Shown: positions 7,432 through 16,600 of the stretch, piece after piece
Layout: each line of letters begins with the position of its first letter
How positions within the stretch are numbered: the stretch's first letter is position 1
From: Dictyocoela muelleri
Lineage: Eukaryota; Microsporidia
Assembly (NCBI GenBank): GCA_016256075.1
Contig: SDVU01000122.1
Location: 1-19,966 of the forward strand
Reading direction: 5' to 3'
DNA: 19,966 nt
Made by a program: the position numbers and the translations under genes
The notes under the pieces: generated by a model
What the model saw: only the letters and a program-made list of their open reading frames with translations
What the model was told of the DNA's origin: nothing
Database searches by the model: none

Positions 7432-7990
7432 CAAATCTGTGTCATTTGGTAGGGCTTAGTACCAAAATCTCATTTAAATGTTTTAAAAAAATTTAATTGC
7501 AAGTATTAAATCGAAATTAATCGATTGCTCAGAAAATACATGGAAAATAAACCGGTACTAGTCGGTTATCAGGGTATTGGGTGAATTTTATAAATGCTAT
7601 ACTGTATAAAAGGAATTATATGATAACTAGGAAGAACAAAATTATGCGAAATACTCATAAAAATTTTGCAACTTTGCGAATTTGCATAATTTGCAAATTT
7701 GCATAATTTTTATACAAAAGTAAATAACATGATAAATAAAAAGTAGGTAAATTTAAAAACAAAATTAAGAGAAGTGTTTATTTAGAATTGTAATTGTTTG
7801 CGAAATAGGAATAAACATTTCGGTTTTAAAATTATGATTTTTGGCCAATAGTTTACCATGCATAGAAATTCTTAGCTTTACAGAAACCGAGGTAGGCATG
7901 TATTCTTTAAGATTTTCATATTTTTCAGAAGAATTATTTTGATTGGCTGATGATATTATCTGCATAACTTTTAACAGCACGAACGACTCT
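7432..7990. other. Gene-free stretch with a TTTGCATAA/TTTGCAAA cluster
   Basis: Around 7655-7715 short, partly palindromic motifs (TTTGCGAATTTGCATAA, TTTGCAAATTTGCATAA) are repeated. TTAGTACC near 7466-7473 faces GGTACTAG near 7555-7562. A 71-codon minus frame at 7765-7980 directly continues the hAT relic's direction but shows no family motif, and I do not accept it as a gene. The rest is A+T-rich without visible structure. Confidence 0.4.
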
Positions 7991-8971
7991 GGATATATTT
8001 TTTTTCTCTTACCTGATCTTCTTTAAATTTTAAATGGCAATAAGGAAATTACCAATCGTGTATTTAGATTTTCCAAACCCATTCATAATCTCTATAAAAC
8101 AACTGCAGTTCTCTTTGATAGAAATTAATTGATCTACTAGTTTATTAGATTCAATGCCCTCTTTGCATTACTGATAAGATGCCTTCGTCTTCTATGCTTA
8201 AAACTATTATTCTCTCGATATTTATGTTTCTGGAATAATATTAAGCTGCTTTAAGCCAGCTGGACCATCTTGTTATGAACACAAGTGGCGGCGACCAAAT
8301 TTCAAGAAATAGTGCTTCTCTCGTCTTGTTTTTACTGTCAATGCCTTAATCGAAGCAAAGAAATTATTAACATTATTTAAATTTTTTTTAATCTTCAAGG
8401 CACAATCATGAATTATATGAGCCAGACAGGTGACGTGAAACATGTTCAAGAATTCCTTTTTTAGTTCTTTACACGCTTTGATCATTTAACAAGCTGCATC
8501 ACTATTGATTAGAAGAATGTTTTCTTTTTTTTATTCTAAACTTTTTTAATGCATTTCTCAATTTAGGATTTAATAAGAACACTATCTAATTTAAGTGTAT
8601 CTGCTTATTCTTTTAAATCTAACACATACGTTTTATGAGGCATATATATGCAACCATCTATGAAATTAAGATATCTAGTGTGCCTAATCCCGCTTTTTAT
8701 AAACAGCTAAGAAAGCCTTTTTATCTTTTAAACTTACTCTAAGATCCTCAAAATTATCCTCAGAAAAATGATTTAGCAAGTAACATCGAGCCACAGACTC
8801 GCATGTTAAATCTTGACCTAAAAATGAAAAAAGATCATTAAACACCGGACAACCCAATCTTTTCAAAGGAATGTCAAACGCCGTGAAATCTTCAATCTGC
8901 TTATCTTTAAAACTGATCTTTCCAATGACAGTTTCTCTACTATTTATTTTCTCGTGTGCTACAGATAGCAT
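7990..8971 (-). pseudogene. hAT-superfamily transposase relic
   Basis: On the minus strand, 8971-8684 encodes DIPLKRLGCPVFNDLF and a following YLLNHF...EDLRVSLKDKK stretch, matching the N-terminal part of a hAT group with the pattern IPLxKLxxPxFxxF...LRxxY. Further along come LLINSDAAC and MIKACKELKKEF (about 8510-8455), HVTCLAHIIHDCALKIKKN (about 8440-8385), the DUF659/hAT-typical C-L-A-H block, VNNFFASIKAL, and ITRWSSWLKAA (about 8275-8243), the family's LTRWxTWL motif. IESNKLVDQLISI (about 8155-8115) may be C-terminal. Stops and frame changes occur throughout. No ends or target duplications were found, so element borders are unknown. Expected family length is about 450-600 residues, of which well under 350 are recognisable. 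Confidence 0.75.
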
Positions 8972-9373
8972 TATAAGGAATTAGAATCATGCTTAATTGA
9001 GATCCTATGATTGCCGACAACTGATTTTATTGTTTTCTTGACAAAAGTTCTACAAAGCATACGCCAAAGTTGTTGTTCTTATTGGTCGTATTTAAATTCT
9101 AGCGGAAAAGTTTTGATAAATGTCATTGCGTTTTTCAATTTTGTAGAATTTATCATTTAAGGGTATAAATCTTTTTTTCTCTAAAATGATTTTTTTATTA
9201 TTTGTGTTGTAAAAAAAATCCAAGACGAAAATAGACATTATGTAAATATGCAAAATAAAATAATAAATCCCCCTAATGATAAACTACGAATACTGACGGA
9301 TAAAGGCCTAAAAACACTGATTCTAGTTGATATTGAAAATACCTGAAGAAGAATCGTTTTTGTTAAAAAATAG
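8972..9373. other. Upstream flank of the hAT relic
   Basis: No gene is seen. The minus strand near 9090-9000 reads LCRTFVKKTIKSVVGNH, which could be a remnant of a BED-type zinc finger as expected ahead of a hAT transposase, but the cysteine-histidine pattern is incomplete. Confidence 0.3.
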
Positions 9374-9707
9374 GGTTCTCCAACGGGTTAGGGATCTGTC
9401 TAATTTTTAGGAAATCGATGCTTGTAAGAGTAAATTAAATGATTCTTATTTGAAATAAGCATAAAAACAAAAGTTATATTTAGATATAAAATTAGAAAAT
9501 ATCACGGCCATATATGGAAGTTTATAATGATTTACGTTTTACGGGAATTTTCAGAAACTTCTGTATATGATTATTAAAGAATTTCCAAATTTATATCTAA
9601 ATATAACTTGTGATTTTACGCTTATTTCAAATAAAAATCATTTAATTTACTCTTACAAGCATAGATAAACGACAAATTATACTTGGCCCCTAACCCGTTT
9701 AAGAACC
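9374..9707. mobile_element. Fold-back MITE (GGTTCTCCAACG family), copy 2
   Basis: This 334-bp element starts GGTTCTCCAACGGGTTAGGG and ends CCCTAACCCGTTTAAGAACC, with the two halves pairing through GCTTGTAAGAGTAAATTAAA and TTTAGATATAAA. It shares with the element at 3750-4078 the outer GGTTCTCCAACG, the AAATGATTCTTATTT core and the central ATATGGAAGTTT region, so both are one family. Flanks AAAAATAG and GAAAATTG (6 of 8 alike) may be a decayed 8-bp target duplication. It is non-coding. Confidence 0.85.
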
Positions 9708-10423
9708 GAAAATTGATAACAGAGGGATAAAAGTATTGACCAAGCATCTGAATTATTAATTTATGTAGATAGTAATCTTCATACTGACGGACATCTATCA
9801 TATCCTAATCGATCTGAAAATTTATTTGTTCCATAAAATTATAATACATTCAGATGGATTTATATCGTTCGATTGAATTTAAATAAATAACATTATAGGG
9901 TTTGGGTAGGATTGAAATTTTTTATGAGAAAACAGAATGTTGCAAAAAGATGCAAAAATGATAGATGGTCCGAGGAGTATTCTTTCAAAAAAATTAGTCT
10001 AATTTAGTTGGAAATGAATTTAAAATAGTTTTTAATTATTTAAAAAAGATATTTTTTAATTATTTATTTGCATTTTTTTGATTATCATTTTTATTATATC
10101 CAAATTTCGAATTTCTATTCAATGGAACTATTAGTTATAGCCCATAAAAAGATACAATTTTTTTATTTCTAATAGATTTAAAAAATCTAACAATTAATAA
10201 AATCAATAAAGTATCTATAAAATCTTATAATCTAAATAAATCAACAAAAACTTTTACAAAATATACCAATAATAATTAACGAGACTTAAATATCAGTGTT
10301 ATTAAAAAATTTATTATATTTTGGACATAATGAACTCATTAACATCCATTTAAAACATTGTTAGATTTTTTTTTGTAAAACCTTACTATATCATTTTGAC
10401 AAACCCAAAAATATCAACGCCTT
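9708..10423. other. Gene-free stretch downstream of the 547-aa gene
   Basis: Nothing recognisable in 9708-10423: A+T-rich, no frame with family motifs, no clear repeat. The short phrase ATACTGACGGA occurs near 9291 and again near 9780 (ATACTGACGGA), hinting at a decayed duplicate across the MITE. Confidence 0.4.
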
Positions 10424-12067
10424 TTACAAAACTAAACATATTAACAACTTTTTAATCTCCTTATCACCAACAATTTCAGAAATTTTATCAAAATTCGATA
10501 AAAAGGAGTTTCTTTGGAATAATGAAATTATAATAAAAACCTTAGAATCCTTAATTTGCATCTTAAGCAACAAATCAACCAAATCATATTTAGAATACAA
10601 TAAATCTAATTCATTTTGAACAGTTGAACTGATCTTTGATGTCATAATTTTATTTTGAATTTTATTTTTGAATATCTTTATCTCAGACTTGAAATTAAGT
10701 AAATCTGCATCTTTCTCAATCTCGGCAAATTTATATTTCTTAACTTTTCTAATTATACCATCGCTTATCCACTTTTCTTCCTTTTTTAAAAATCCAAGAA
10801 AAATTTCGGGATAATCGACAAAAAATGAATCAAAAAGTATAAAATCAGAAAATGTAACATTTTTAATGTTTATAATAAAAAGTTGAATTATGTGTTCAAC
10901 AATAATTGAGAGTATTGAATAGCTGGTCAGCGCAATACATTTATATAAAAATTCTAAATTATCAGTCTTTAAAGTCAATATTGGGTTAGTATTTCCTATT
11001 AGAAGATTTAAAAATTCGTAATCAGATAGATTTTCGGAAATTAAAACCTTATCCATTAAAATTTGGAATGAGTTAGTTAAAAGCAAATGCTCGCGTATTT
11101 TATTAGATATATCTTCTTTATAAAAATCATGTGATTTTTCATCATTTTCCGATACATTTTCCGGATTTTCATCGTTATTGATGTAAATAAAATCATCACT
11201 ATTATTTTGATTTTTGTCTTTTTTTAAATTATACTTTTTAGTTAAATGTGTGTTTTTGGCATTATTAGAGGCAGAGTCTGAGGAATTTTCATGATTATCT
11301 TCAACAATAGATTTTTTATCATTCAAAGATAAAAAATATGAAAAAATTTTCTCTATAACTTTACTATACTTTGACTTAAAAAGTAGCAAAACATACCAAT
11401 CAATAACAAATGCCATACTATTTAAATTATAAAAAAGAAAATAATCATCAACTAAACATTCAAAAAAGGCAAATGTAATCATTAAGGTACCTGGACATCG
11501 TTTCATAAACAAAGAATCTAATGATTTAATTAATTTTCGTCTCTCATAAATAGGAGTTATCATCAAAATGTTTTCAGTAAAATCATAAATATAATTATCA
11601 TCTATTTCTATTATTACGCTTAATAGATCATTTGTAATAAAATGGTTTAAACATCGTGCTGTATTATCAGGGTCTATATGTTCGGTTATCATTAAATATT
11701 CATTTTCAGACAAATCGTAATTATTTTTATTTTTTGTATCTGATATTTTATCTTTTACATAATTAATAAATTTATACTCTTTTTCTTTTTTATTGTAACT
11801 ACCTTTTTTAGAATTTTTTAATGAAAAATCATTAATGGGTAGATCATCTAAATCGCAATTTTTGTTCTTATCACACACGTTTTTACAGCTTAAAATAATG
11901 TTTTTGCTTTTTAATTCCTTTATAATTTTTTGTTCTTGAAATATACGTTTATACATCAATCTCAAATATTTTATATTCCCCGTATCTCTTAATTTTATCC
12001 ATGAGTCTAAATATGACGAGTAAAGTGTTGTTATTGAAGATTTTTCTCTTTTAAAAAAATTGAACAT
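10424..12067 (-). CDS. Helical protein of unknown function, 547 aa
   Basis: The frame is intact with no recognised catalytic motif. Residues 1-55 are helical and open with a basic, aromatic start (MFNFFKREK). Residues 60-125 are a charged, probably disordered linker with CxxxC-type cysteines (61, 65, 71). Residues 135-250 form amphipathic and hydrophobic helices suggestive of an armadillo/HEAT-like repeat fold. Residues 252-320 are an Asn/Asp/Ser-rich low-complexity linker, and 325-545 are again helical. No signal peptide or clear membrane span is seen, though 385-405 is quite hydrophobic. The layout loosely recalls the helical-repeat trafficking adaptor FHIP/RAI16, but no diagnostic motif was found, so no name is given. 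The ATG is chosen because ACCC lies two bases before it. It has the same strand as LTN1 but is separated from it by repeats. Confidence 0.85.
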   Translation of the reverse strand: MFNFFKREKSSITTLYSSYLDSWIKLRDTGNIKYLRLMYKRIFQEQKIIKELKSKNIILSCKNVCDKNKNCDLDDLPINDFSLKNSKKGSYNKKEKEYKFINYVKDKISDTKNKNNYDLSENEYLMITEHIDPDNTARCLNHFITNDLLSVIIEIDDNYIYDFTENILMITPIYERRKLIKSLDSLFMKRCPGTLMITFAFFECLVDDYFLFYNLNSMAFVIDWYVLLLFKSKYSKVIEKIFSYFLSLNDKKSIVEDNHENSSDSASNNAKNTHLTKKYNLKKDKNQNNSDDFIYINNDENPENVSENDEKSHDFYKEDISNKIREHLLLTNSFQILMDKVLISENLSDYEFLNLLIGNTNPILTLKTDNLEFLYKCIALTSYSILSIIVEHIIQLFIINIKNVTFSDFILFDSFFVDYPEIFLGFLKKEEKWISDGIIRKVKKYKFAEIEKDADLLNFKSEIKIFKNKIQNKIMTSKISSTVQNELDLLYSKYDLVDLLLKMQIKDSKVFIIISLFQRNSFLSNFDKISEIVGDKEIKKLLICLVL

Positions 12068-12069
12068 TT

Positions 12070-12072
12070 GGG
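12070..12072 (-). promoter_or_regulatory. CCC-type start motif of the 547-aa gene
   Basis: Read on the minus strand the start region is GGACCCAAATG, with CCC two bases before the ATG. A second CCC lies at 12084-12086, before an out-of-frame ATG at 12075-12077. The motif type is shared with the other genes here. Confidence 0.6.
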
Positions 12073-12215
12073 TCCATTTTTTTGGGAAATATAAAAAATA
12101 TTGATCAATAAGAAAAAAAACATATCGACAAATAATAAATTAAAATGAATAAATAAGAATTTATTATGAATAAATAATAAATTATTATCAAAAAAAGAAA
12201 TTAAAGTTCTTTATT

Positions 12216-12595
12216 GTTTCATGCCCTTTTTGATATTTCATGCCGTTTTTGAAAAATTATAAAAAATAAAAAAAATGTAATTAATGATGGAATAAGTTTG
12301 CTAATTGAAATAAAAAAAAGTATTAATCATAAAAGGAAGGCAAAAGTATTAAAAAATAGATTTTTTCATTTTATTGGATTATTACTTTAACATAAAAGTC
12401 ATAAGATAACAACATAACAACATTCTATTAAATCCATATTGTAAATTCAAATTACCTCTAATACTGTTGTCTTCCTTTTATAATTAAATAGTCTTTTTTA
12501 TTTAAATTAGCAAACTTATTCCATCATTAATTACATTTTTTTTATTTTTTATAATTTTTCAAAAACGTCATGAAAAGTCAAAAACGGCATGGAAC
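12216..12595. mobile_element. Well-preserved 380-bp fold-back element
   Basis: The outer ~110 bases on each side are inverted copies of one another with few differences, sharing CATGCCGTTTTTGA, AATTATAAAAAATAAAAAAA, TGTAATTAATGATGGAATAA, GTTTGCTAATT and ATAAAAGGAAG. At each end the phrase CATGCCSTTTTTGA occurs twice in tandem (12219 and 12240 on the left, mirrored at 12562-12592 on the right), like a duplicated binding site. The A+T-rich centre (about 12340-12470) has no coding capacity. No target duplication was found. Arm identity is higher than in most other elements of this window, so it is probably the youngest. It lies about 150 bases upstream of the 547-aa gene's start. Confidence 0.85.
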
Positions 12596-12601
12596 CATAA
12601 A

Positions 12602-12645
12602 AAACAAAAAATTAATATCAAAAAATTAATATCAAAAAATTAATT
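12602..12645. repeat. 14-bp tandem repeat (AAAAAATTAATATC), about 3 units
   Basis: Three successive units of AAAAAATTAATATC (the last ending in AATTAT) sit right beside the fold-back element. It is simple-sequence DNA with no further role visible. Confidence 0.75.
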
Positions 12646-13237
12646 ATATTGAATATTTAACAAAAACTAGGAATAACTTCTAAAAATAACATAGTTATAT
12701 CACATATTGATATATTCTAAGAGATTACATATTTTAAAATTTTAATAAAAAAAATTTCGGAATAATTAACAATTATGATTAACATTTGATATATTAAAAA
12801 ATATCTAAATTAATAACAAGCGTATCTAAATTCAGTACAATAAAAACTAGATAAAGAAAATTTAGTCTTTTCAAAATAAAAATATTAAGCCTTTTTATTT
12901 ATATAATTCAGATGATATTTTATTATATATGATTTATATCATTGATTATAAAATTTAAAATGTAAATTAAGTGTATTTTATTTTTATTACATTAAAGAAT
13001 GGCTATTTATAAAAGTGTAATTGAATTTTTCATAAAATGGAATTGATATTATTCGTAAAATTTTATTGATTTTTTTCATAAATTGGAATAATTTAAGGGG
13101 CTAGATAGTTCGGTGGTTAACACTCTTGAATGGAAATTTAAGTATCGTGAATTATTTATAGTCAGTTTAATAAATAATGAGGGAATGACATTAAGCGGTC
13201 ATAACTATAGAATTATAGTAAAATAAAGTTGTTAAAA
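12646..13237. other. Gene-free stretch with a tRNA-like 5' half
   Basis: Mostly A+T-rich without frames. At 13097-13131 GGGGCTAGATAGTTCGGTGG and the following TTAACACTC resemble the acceptor strand and D-arm of a tRNA (Glu/Gly/Asp type) and hold an A-box-like TAGTTCGGTGG. No matching 3' acceptor strand and no clear B box (GGTTCGA) follow, so this is not an intact tRNA. It could be a tRNA relic or the promoter of a small Pol III transcript. Confidence 0.35.
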
Positions 13238-13540
13238 GGTATAGCTGATTAAGACTTGGTCTAATATGACAATGAAGCAGAAGGGATTCTCCTAGGTGTG
13301 GGGGATGAGTGCGGCGACGCATCTCGACAAAAAGTAGTGAAAAATTAAAATATATGAAAAGCAATAATTACTTGTATCCTGCTGAGTCATTGATAAAACG
13401 AAGATCGCGTATACAGCTGGGCTTCTGGGATGCTTAGGAAGTGACGTATTAATGGAACACCAGGAACCAAAGGCCATAAGACTATGGTTGGAGACAACTC
13501 TCCGGGTTGGCAGCTATGGATGTTGTCAGCATGTAATATA
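13238..13540 (-). repeat. ~300-bp dispersed repeat, copy C
   Basis: A near-complete copy on the minus strand, with all landmarks of copy A including the GGAGA-loop-TCTCC hairpin (13490-13503), GTGACGTATTAATGG and AAGACTTGGTCTAATATG. Its right edge ends in ATGTAATATA about 85 bases after the LTN1 stop codon, so it may lie in that gene's 3' transcribed end. A 61-codon frame inside it is not accepted as a gene because it is not conserved in the other copies. Confidence 0.85.
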
Positions 13541-13625
13541 AAATTAAAACTCGAAAAAATTTAACTCAAAAATAGCATTTATTTAACTCAAAAAATTTTC
13601 TACAAAATTGCTTTTCTTCAATTCT

Positions 13626-16600
13626 TCACAAATAAATTTCTCTTCTACACAACGGACAATCACGTCTACCCTTCTCTATCCACTTCTTAATACACTTCTT
13701 ATGAAAAAGATTACCACAAAAATTACATCCAACAACACTCATCATCGATCCATAACAAATAAAACAAATTCCTAATATTCTATTCTGCACCATGTCTCTC
13801 CATAATTTTGCAACTTGACAGAATTTATTGCTTCTTCTGATCATGTGTAGAAACTTAAACTTCTCTATTCCCTCATATTTTATGTTTTTCATATTTTTGT
13901 CAATTTCAATTTTTAGGTACTGGTCTTGAATGTTTGTCTTAAAAATATAACCCTTACTTGTTTTCATGAGCTTGCAGTCTGAACTATCTCTAAAATTCTT
14001 GAATTCATAAACAATCAATCTGCTAAAATCAAATTCTTTGGTATTATCAAAAAATTGTCTATAAATTTCAGGAAAATTGAAAAAGAATATTTTGTGGTAC
14101 CTGCCGTAAACAGTGCTAAAGATGAACTTTTTAATAAACGGATCACCTTTTCCGATCATTTCTAAAAATATTTTTTCAACATGCGCATTCACCTTCAAAT
14201 CACGAATTTTAAGCAACACTTTCAAAAAAACAACAAAAAGATAAAAATTTTTCAAAATTTTAAGCTCTTCAATCAGAAATTGAAGACTTTCATACTCACA
14301 AGAATTTATAATTTCATATAAATCACTTGAAATCCTCTTTCTAACCAAATTATAAATATTAGATCGATATTTAAAAAAATAATCATACTTAAAAACATAC
14401 CTATCACCAGCAATTGTTGAAATATTGACATATTCAAGATTCTCCAGTATCGTTTTATTCGATAAAAAGGAAAAATCAATTTCATTTTTATCGAGGCTAA
14501 TTTTATTCTTTCTTGATTTAAAAATTTCTTTTATTTCCGCTGTCGAGCTTAAATTTTTATTTCTTTTGATCTCCAATAATGAATTAGAACTTAATTTTGA
14601 GTCATCATCAATACAATGATCATTAATACTATTGCCATCATTACCATCAACTTCATTACTATTATTATCAACTTCATAATTTTTACTTGTGATCACTTCT
14701 AAACATTCTAAATATTTTTCTATTCCTAACAAATTAATTATCCTTTTGTTCTTAATTACTAAAAATGGGTCTTGTTTAATACTTTTAATGAAATTTATAA
14801 AAATGTAGGGATCAAGATTTTCTTTATTCTTGAAAATATAATTTAAGATACTCCCTCCTAATGAATAATCAAGATTTTGAGATTTTTCAAGATTTTCAGA
14901 TTTTTCAAGATTTTCAGATTTTTCAAGATTTTCAGATTTTTCAAGATTTCCAGGTTTTTCAAGATTTTCAGATTTTTCAAGATTTTGAGATTTTTCAAGA
15001 TTTTGAGATTTTTCAAGATTTTCAGATTTTTCAAGATTTTCAGATTTTTCAAGATTTTCGGATTTTTTCGTCCAATTGATATCCTCATGATTAGGTTCAA
15101 GCAATTTCAGCGCAAAATATTTATTTTTCTTTAAAAATTTTAATTCACGACCAGAAATTGAACTTTTAATTATTTTATCTGAGATACCAAGGATTTCATC
15201 AATTATTGATTTTATTAAAAATAGTTTATCTTTATCGCAATTATACTTTTCATCATTAGTATAATTATACCTGTTATCATTACTATAATTTTCATTATTA
15301 CTATAATTATCATTCTCCATCTCATCTTTATAACTTTTTATATTTAAATTATTAACTTGTTTATAAATTTCTAAATTTTCCTCTAATCCTTCAACAACGC
15401 GTTTAATTTTTTTAATTCTTTTCAATTCATCAATTGTGAAAGGCAAGGATTTGAAATTTTTATAAAAATACTGATGAGAATTAAAATAATCATTATCATA
15501 AAAAGTAGAATTGTTGATTTTTAAGGTTCCGATAAACTTAAATAGATGGGCAGATTTAATCTCATATTTAAGAATGTAATCGATTGGATATTCAATTAGT
15601 TCTTTGAATTGTTTGAAATTAATTTTTGGTGAGTTTATTTGGCCTGATATGTAATTTATTATTATTTTCAGGTTCGGGTTTAAAGGATAATTATTATAAT
15701 TTTTGATTATGTCTTCAATTAATTTGCGATTGGTTTCGATTTTTTGGTTTAATTGTGAGTATAAATGATTTTTATAGAGAGATATTTGCCGATCAGTATT
15801 CATGATGTGGTTTATTTGATATACGTTTCCTTGTTCTATTAGTATTTCTAAATATTCGGGAGTTAGAAAAGAGGGATATTTTCGTATAACTCTTGGATCT
15901 TGAATATTTTTGAATAAATCTTGGCTGAATACATTTAAAGCAGGTTCTAAATTTGATTTGACAATGTTAATTTCGAATAATTCATCGGGAAGTTTAATAT
16001 TCAGTGTGTTGGCAATTTTAATTTTTTGTTCTAAATTAAGGTTCTCTAAAAAATCATCAGTTTTTAATTCATAACAAGAAAATCCGTTGATGAGAATATA
16101 TTTTGATAAAAATTCGTTAAATCTCGAGAAATTGTTAATTTTTAAATCTTTTGGTTTTATCTTGAAATTTTTCATCACTTCAAAAATATCAAAAATTGCT
16201 ACACCCTCGTTTATTGTTTTTGAAATTATTAGAGCCTTATCGTCGACTTTCTGAATTAAGAAGTCGAGATTTTCTTTCTTTTCAACTTTAATTTTAGACA
16301 AATCTAGATATTTTTCAATTTTCATCAGAATCTCCAATGAAATTATTCCTGATTCTTTATAAATAGATTCTAAAACCTGATTTTTAATATTAATTTTTTT
16401 GTTATTATTTTCTAAATTTGGAAAATAATTATTTTTATTTTCATTAATTTTTGAAGATTCAGTAATACTTGAATTATCATGTAACCATGACAAAATCATT
16501 TCATATTTTTTACCAATATTACAATTATTCTTCATTTCAATAACTCTCTGAATAAGAAAGTGACGATACTTGGGGAATTTATCAAAAAAGTAAGTTCCTA

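Noticed and set aside
7655-7715. CRISPR-like short repeats (TTTGCATAA cluster)
   Set aside because: Units are short, directly abutting and irregular without spacers; simple-sequence or transposon-end debris is more likely.
7765-7980. 71-codon minus-strand frame downstream of the hAT relic
   Set aside because: No family motif, no start motif; may be part of the decayed hAT C-terminus but this could not be shown.
13097-13170. Functional tRNA gene
   Set aside because: No 3' acceptor strand complementary to GGGGCTA and no GGTTCGA-type B box; only the 5' half resembles a tRNA.
13292-13477. 61-codon minus-strand frame in repeat copy C
   Set aside because: It is part of the dispersed repeat; equivalent frames in the other copies are not maintained.
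14858-15134. Open frames on both strands over the NLEKSE array
   Set aside because: They arise because an 18-bp repeat without stops stays open in other frames; the LTN1 frame is the real one.
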